Below are positions 7,296-9,151 of a stretch of DNA of 9,151 nucleotides, one piece after another (within the stretch, counting starts at the first letter, position 1; each line of letters begins with the position of its first letter). Origin of the DNA: NAT127 sp041655035 (GTDB lineage Bacteria; Pseudomonadota; Gammaproteobacteria; Pseudomonadales; Porticoccaceae); contig JBAZCN010000134.1 of assembly GCA_041655035.1 (NCBI GenBank), positions 1 to 9,151 of the forward strand, given 5' to 3'. The position numbers and the translations under genes are program-made. Under the pieces are notes generated by a model that did no database searches, was not told where the DNA came from, and saw only the letters and a list, made by a program, of their open reading frames with translations.

Positions 7296-7313
7296 TGTTG
7301 CAAACAGGCAACA
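7296..7313. promoter_or_regulatory. probable GlrR binding site 1 (upstream activator site)
   Basis: Perfect inverted repeat TGTTGC-N6-GCAACA. Written as TGTT-N10-AACA it has the same dyad length as TGTC-N10-GACA, the GlrR site reported upstream of E. coli glmY (established knowledge, recalled). Its centre is about 163 bp upstream of the predicted sigma-54 start point, a usual distance for an enhancer. Assignment to GlrR is inference from the spacing, the repeated copy and the adjacent glrR gene. Confidence 0.6.
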
Positions 7314-7339
7314 CGCTATCTACTTGAAACCTATAGGCT

Positions 7340-7368
7340 TTAATAAGAAAAGCGGATTAAAGTTGCAA
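7340..7368 (-). promoter_or_regulatory. candidate sigma-70 promoter of the glrK-qseG-glrR operon
   Basis: On the minus strand a -35 box TTGCAA (7368-7363) and a -10 box TATTAA (7345-7340) are 17 bp apart, each matching 4 of 6 consensus bases. Transcription would start near 7333 and give a leader of about 85 bases before the TTG at 7249. The -35 box lies inside palindrome 2. The match is moderate, but I found no better candidate in the gap. Confidence 0.4.
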
Positions 7369-7378
7369 AAAAGCAACA
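7361..7378. promoter_or_regulatory. probable GlrR binding site 2 (upstream activator site)
   Basis: A second copy, AGTTGC-N6-GCAACA, centred 65 bp (about six helical turns) downstream of site 1 and about 98 bp upstream of the predicted sigma-54 start. GTTGCAAANANGCAACA is shared by both sites, 15 of 17 bases identical. It also contains the TTGCAA that could serve as the -35 box of the divergent glrK promoter, so binding here could both activate the right-hand unit and repress or tune glrK. Confidence 0.6.
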
Positions 7379-7410
7379 ACACAACCTGGGATGGAATAGA
7401 AAAAATACCT

Positions 7411-7423
7411 TAACGCATTAATA
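7411..7423 (-). promoter_or_regulatory. candidate IHF site
   Basis: Read on the minus strand the site is TATTAATGCGTTA, which fits the IHF consensus WATCAA-N4-TTR at 8 of 9 defined positions (T in place of C). It sits between the two palindromes and the sigma-54 promoter, where IHF typically bends DNA to bring an enhancer-bound activator to the polymerase. A short AT-rich match can occur by chance. Confidence 0.35.
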
Positions 7424-7441
7424 AATAAGGACTTATTTATT
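7420..7441. repeat. 10-bp AT-rich inverted repeat abutting the -24 box
   Basis: Perfect arms AATAAATAAG (7420-7429) and CTTATTTATT (7432-7441) flank a 2-bp centre, GA. The right arm ends on the first T of the sigma-54 element, so any protein bound here would touch the -24 region. It may be an operator for a second regulator, or an AT-rich segment that eases melting or bending. It could also form a weak hairpin, but it lies upstream of the predicted transcript start. Confidence 0.5.
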
Positions 7442-7458
7442 TGGCACGGTCCCTGCAA
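7441..7458 (+). promoter_or_regulatory. sigma-54 (-24/-12) promoter of the EF-hand gene
   Basis: TTGGCACG at 7441-7448 and CTGCAA at 7453-7458 fit the consensus TTGGCACG-N4-TTGCW with exact GG-to-GC spacing and one departure (C for T at the first base of the -12 element). Transcription should start near 7468, leaving a leader of about 26 bases that contains the AAAGGAG ribosome binding site. A sigma-54 activator gene, glrR, is in the divergent operon. Confidence 0.8.
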
Positions 7459-7493
7459 CCAACATCAATGCCAATCACTAAAAGGAGCAACAC

Positions 7494-7814
7494 ATGAAAA
7501 TCGCACTTGCAACTCTCTTCGCCCTCGGTCTCACCGGTGCTGCCTTCGCCGCTGACTATGAGTCTGCGCCCACTGATCCGGTGGAACGCTATACCGCCAT
7601 CTTCCAGCAACTGGATGAAGACGGCAGCCAAAGCCTGTCCGAGGAAGAAGCCAACGCCGCTGGTCTCAACAGCGAGAGCTTTGCTCGCCTCGACACCAAT
7701 AGCGACAAAGTGCTGAGCCTGGAAGAATTTCTGGTTCTTGCCAACGAAGCCGACGCGCAATCCGGTGGCAGCGGTGCCACTGGTAGCGATGGCGGCACCT
7801 ACGAGGGTCAGTAA
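7494..7814 (+). CDS. secreted EF-hand calcium-binding protein
   Basis: A 106-residue exported protein. A Sec signal peptide (1-19, MKIALATLFALGLTGAAFA) is cut before ADYES. The mature part holds two EF-hand loops: DEDGSQSLSEEE (41-52), with D1, D3, S5, S7 and E12, and DTNSDKVLSLEE (67-78), with D1, N3, D5 and E12. The pair should bind Ca2+ in the periplasm or outside the cell. The C-terminus (about 88-106) is a Gly/Ser/Thr-rich flexible tail ending GGTYEGQ. The ATG at 7494 has AAAGGAG 7 bases upstream. It is the first gene after the sigma-54 promoter and is followed after 95 bp by an outer-membrane barrel gene. A role as a Ca2+ sensor or buffer connected to GlrK/QseG signalling is inference; the family is broad and could also be structural. 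Confidence 0.85.
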   Translation: MKIALATLFALGLTGAAFAADYESAPTDPVERYTAIFQQLDEDGSQSLSEEEANAAGLNSESFARLDTNSDKVLSLEEFLVLANEADAQSGGSGATGSDGGTYEGQ

Positions 7815-7824
7815 ATCCAGACCC

Positions 7825-7848
7825 TGGCGCGGCGGCAACGCCGCGCCA
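7825..7848 (+). terminator. strong GC hairpin with GCAA tetraloop between two genes
   Basis: Perfect 10-bp stem TGGCGCGGCG (7825-7834) / CGCCGCGCCA (7839-7848) closed by GCAA, a GNRA-type stable loop, 10 bases after the EF-hand stop codon. No T-run follows, so it is not a classical intrinsic terminator. It more likely protects the upstream mRNA from 3' decay or lowers expression of the next gene, giving more EF-hand protein than barrel. Confidence 0.6.
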
Positions 7849-7909
7849 CCCGCCGCCACCAGAAATATGACAATAGCAGAACAAGCGCTACGCCACCAAG
7901 GAAAACACC

Positions 7910-8473
7910 ATGTACAAGTACGTCGCTCCCGGGCTGTCGCTGGCCATGCTCTGTGCCCTTCTGACGGTGCCCCACGCCGGCGCTGAAGATCGCACAGGCT
8001 TGTATATCGGCGGCAACTATGGGGGTTTCAAGGCTCGGGGCGGAGACTTCGACGACGACAACGACTTGATCGAAGGTCAGCTGGGCTGGCGAATCACGCC
8101 CTATGTCGGGATCGAGGGTAACTACATCACCTTTGGCAAATACGGCAACCGGGCGGCATCCGCCGAAGTGGACGGCTACGGCGCCGCGATCGTGGGATAC
8201 TTTCCCATCAACGACAGTTTCAGCATTTATGCCAAGGGTGGGCAGTTCTGGTGGGACGCCGATGTGAAAGTTCTCGGTGTTACCGATAGCCAGGACGACG
8301 ACAGTTTCTTTTACGGCTTGGGAGCGAGTTTTCAGGTCGCCGAAATGATCGGCCTCACCGCCGAGTACAAGCGCTTCGAGATCGACTATGACAGCGGCAA
8401 ATACCCGGTGCCGCCGCGCAGCAGCGATACCGATCTCGACACCGTGACCGTCGGTGTGCGCTTCAGTTTTTGA
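7910..8473 (+). CDS. outer-membrane beta-barrel protein (porin-like, 8-strand type)
   Basis: A 187-residue protein with a signal peptide (1-25, ending PHAGA) cut before EDRTG. The mature part of about 160 residues fits a small eight-stranded barrel of the OmpA-transmembrane/OmpW-like kind, with alternating aromatic/Gly strands: GLYIGGNYGGF (30-40), QLGWRITPYVGIEGNYITF (57-75), GYGAAIVGYFP (89-99), FSIYAKGGQFWW (104-115), FFYGLGASFQV (133-143), IGLTAEYKRFEIDY (147-160). It ends VTVGVRFSF, with the terminal Phe recognised by the BAM machinery. Acidic loops DFDDDND (46-52) and SQDDDSF (127-133) could bind divalent cations, of note beside an EF-hand gene. AAGGA lies 9 bases before the ATG. It is probably co-transcribed with the EF-hand gene through the hairpin at 7825. 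Its ligand is unknown. Confidence 0.83.
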   Translation: MYKYVAPGLSLAMLCALLTVPHAGAEDRTGLYIGGNYGGFKARGGDFDDDNDLIEGQLGWRITPYVGIEGNYITFGKYGNRAASAEVDGYGAAIVGYFPINDSFSIYAKGGQFWWDADVKVLGVTDSQDDDSFFYGLGASFQVAEMIGLTAEYKRFEIDYDSGKYPVPPRSSDTDLDTVTVGVRFSF

Positions 8474-8509
8474 CAGGGACTCTTTTTGACAGGGATTTCA
8501 TGACAGGGA
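8467..8509 (+). repeat. three direct copies of TGACAGGGA
   Basis: TGACAGGGA occurs at 8471-8479, 8487-8495 and 8501-8509. The first two copies are part of a 13-bp repeat beginning TTTTTGACAG (8467-8479 and 8483-8495), with period 16, and the third follows at period 14. The first copy provides the stop codon of the barrel gene, so the array probably grew by duplication of the gene's 3' end. A regulator-binding array is another possibility. Confidence 0.7.
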
Positions 8510-8565
8510 TGTCGATCCACCAACTTCCCGGCCAAGGGGGAGAGCAAACCGGAGGCGCCAGTGGT

Positions 8566-8604
8566 AAGCGGCGGCGAGTGGTAACGGCGTCGCCATTGCC
8601 GCTT
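8566..8604 (+). other. stable RNA stem-loop in the intergenic region
   Basis: AAGCGGC (8566-8572) pairs with GCCGCTT (8598-8604), and GGCGA (8573-8577) with TCGCC (8590-8594), giving a 12-bp stem with a 3-nt bulge (ATT) and a 12-nt loop. No gene is convincing across 8474-8719. The stem lies between the barrel stop and the terminator hairpin at 8640, so it would be in the 3' UTR of the EF-hand/barrel transcript or in a small RNA ending at that terminator. Confidence 0.45.
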
Positions 8605-8639
8605 CCGGTCACAACGAAGAGAAGAAAAGAGAGAAAGCC

Positions 8640-8681
8640 CCACCGGCCATCTCGCCCCGATGGCGAATGGCCGGTGGTTTC
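8640..8681 (+). terminator. strong hairpin terminator after the EF-hand/barrel unit
   Basis: CCACCGGCCAT (8640-8650) pairs with ATGGCCGGTGG (8667-8677), and TCGCC (8652-8656) with GGCGA (8662-8666), a 16-bp stem interrupted only by a single bulged C and capped by a 5-base loop. TTT and then CCCCC follow, a short U-run, with AAAG on the left side. It lies 167 bases after the barrel stop and 40 bases before the lipoprotein start, so it would separate the two units. Confidence 0.65.
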
Positions 8682-8719
8682 CCCCATGATGTGCAGACTG
8701 TTTACAGATGGAGACAATC

Positions 8720-8935
8720 ATGTCCTACCCAATCAATGTCAAGTTCATCGGCGCCGCGCTGGTGGCATTCGCTCTGCTCGCGGGCTGTGAAAAAGGCCCG
8801 GCCGAAAAGACCGGCGAAGCCATCGACGACGCGGCAAGAGAATCGGCTACGCAATTCGAGGACACCTCCGAGCGGTTGAAAGAGAGCGCAGAGCAAACAA
8901 GAGACTGTATTGACAGCAACATGGAAAATTGCTGA
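8720..8935 (+). CDS. small lipoprotein
   Basis: A 71-residue predicted lipoprotein. The signal peptide (MSYPINVKFIGAALVAFALLAGC) ends in a canonical LAGC lipobox with lipidated Cys23; Glu24 at +2 is not the inner-membrane Asp signal, so outer-membrane location is likely. The 49-residue mature part is charged and helical (GEAIDDAARESATQFEDTSERLKESAEQ), with Ala/Glu heptad character, and ends in two cysteines (Cys63, Cys71) separated by IDSNMEN. It resembles small entericidin-like or envelope-stress lipoproteins in build, but I recognise no family. The ATG at 8720 is preferred over 8708 because GGAG (8710-8713) sits 6 bases upstream. No clear promoter was found between the terminator at 8640 and the gene. 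The next small gene follows after 10 bp. Confidence 0.72.
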   Translation: MSYPINVKFIGAALVAFALLAGCEKGPAEKTGEAIDDAARESATQFEDTSERLKESAEQTRDCIDSNMENC

Positions 8936-8945
8936 CGGTCCAACC

Positions 8946-9110
8946 ATGGCAGGCTGGTCGGCAGCGCTGTTCTGCATCTCGATCCTGCTCGCTTGCGTGC
9001 CGTTGTGGGGCTTGACGGCGATCCCCGCAAGCGTCATCTGGGCGCTGTCGATGACCGGCTTCGTACTCGGCGTACTGTTGCTGTTCATTGGCCCCAGGCC
9101 TCCCTTCTGA
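8946..9110 (+). CDS. small two-helix membrane protein
   Basis: A 54-residue hydrophobic protein starting MAGWSAALFC. Two membrane segments, about residues 5-22 (SAALFCISILLACVPLWG) and 29-49 (SVIWALSMTGFVLGVLLLFIG), are joined by a short LTAIPA turn, and it ends GPRPPF. The ATG at 8946 is 10 bases after the lipoprotein stop. No strong ribosome binding site is visible, so translation may depend on reinitiation after the lipoprotein gene. An in-frame TTG at 8910 would add 12 residues and overlap that gene. The family is not recognised. Confidence 0.5.
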   Translation: MAGWSAALFCISILLACVPLWGLTAIPASVIWALSMTGFVLGVLLLFIGPRPPF

Positions 9111-9114
9111 TTCA

Positions 9115-9138
9115 GGCGCGGGTGGAGCCGCCCTCGCC
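9115..9138 (+). terminator. possible imperfect hairpin at the right edge
   Basis: GGCG (9115-9118) / CGCC (9135-9138) and GGG (9120-9122) / CCC (9131-9133) pair around one mismatch, four bases after the last stop codon. No T-run follows within the window, so the terminator call is weak. Confidence 0.25.
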
Positions 9139-9151
9139 GCACCGACATACC

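Noticed and set aside
8470..8790. Plus-strand frame (106 codons) across the intergenic hairpins
   Set aside because: Begins inside the TGACAGGGA repeats, runs through both hairpins and has an Arg/Pro-rich translation; the lipoprotein in another frame has a ribosome binding site and a lipobox.
1..9151. CRISPR arrays, tRNA, rRNA, insertion sequences
   Set aside because: No regularly spaced repeats, no tRNA cloverleaf or CCA end, no transposase motifs and no IS terminal repeats were seen on either strand.

Overview
The window is a high-GC bacterial chromosome segment, most likely from a gammaproteobacterium. The main evidence is a complete glrK-qseG-glrR three-gene array, an arrangement known from gammaproteobacteria. 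Sigma-54 signals, lipoproteins and an outer-membrane beta-barrel fit the same group. The species cannot be named from the sequence.

Layout. (1) 1-154: the last 50 codons of a plus-strand gene that enters from the left. (2) 217-1032: an AT-richer, mosaic stretch on the minus strand. It holds a small two-helix membrane protein, a doubtful small ORF, and the N-terminal stub of a HlyD/CvaA-type membrane fusion protein. It looks like the decayed remains of a peptide-export (bacteriocin-type) locus. (3) 1033-1384: intergenic, no clear gene. (4) 1385-2797, plus strand: a 470-residue conserved protein of unknown function. (5) 2810-3847, minus strand: an LLM-class (luciferase-like, F420-type) oxidoreductase, convergent with the previous gene. 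(6) 3925-7249, minus strand: glrK (sensor kinase), qseG (lipoprotein) and glrR (sigma-54 activator), joined by two ATGA stop/start overlaps. (7) 7250-7493: a regulatory region between the glr operon and a divergent plus-strand unit. (8) 7494-9110, plus strand: a secreted EF-hand protein, an outer-membrane beta-barrel, a structured intergenic region with a strong terminator-like hairpin, a small lipoprotein and a two-helix membrane protein.

The most interesting part is 7250-7493. A sigma-54 promoter with exact -24/-12 spacing (7441-7458) faces the EF-hand gene. Upstream are two near-identical palindromes, GTTGC-N6-GCAAC, 65 bp apart. The first reads TGTT-N10-AACA, the same dyad spacing as the TGTC-N10-GACA site reported for E. 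coli GlrR. An IHF-like site lies between them and the promoter, and a 10-bp AT-rich inverted repeat abuts the -24 box. The simplest reading is that GlrK/QseG/GlrR senses an envelope condition and directly activates an adjacent unit of a periplasmic Ca2+-binding protein and an outer-membrane barrel. The glrK operon has its own divergent sigma-70-like promoter overlapping one of the palindromes. I do not know of a described GlrR target of this type, so this is the main candidate for something new; it is inference from sequence architecture.
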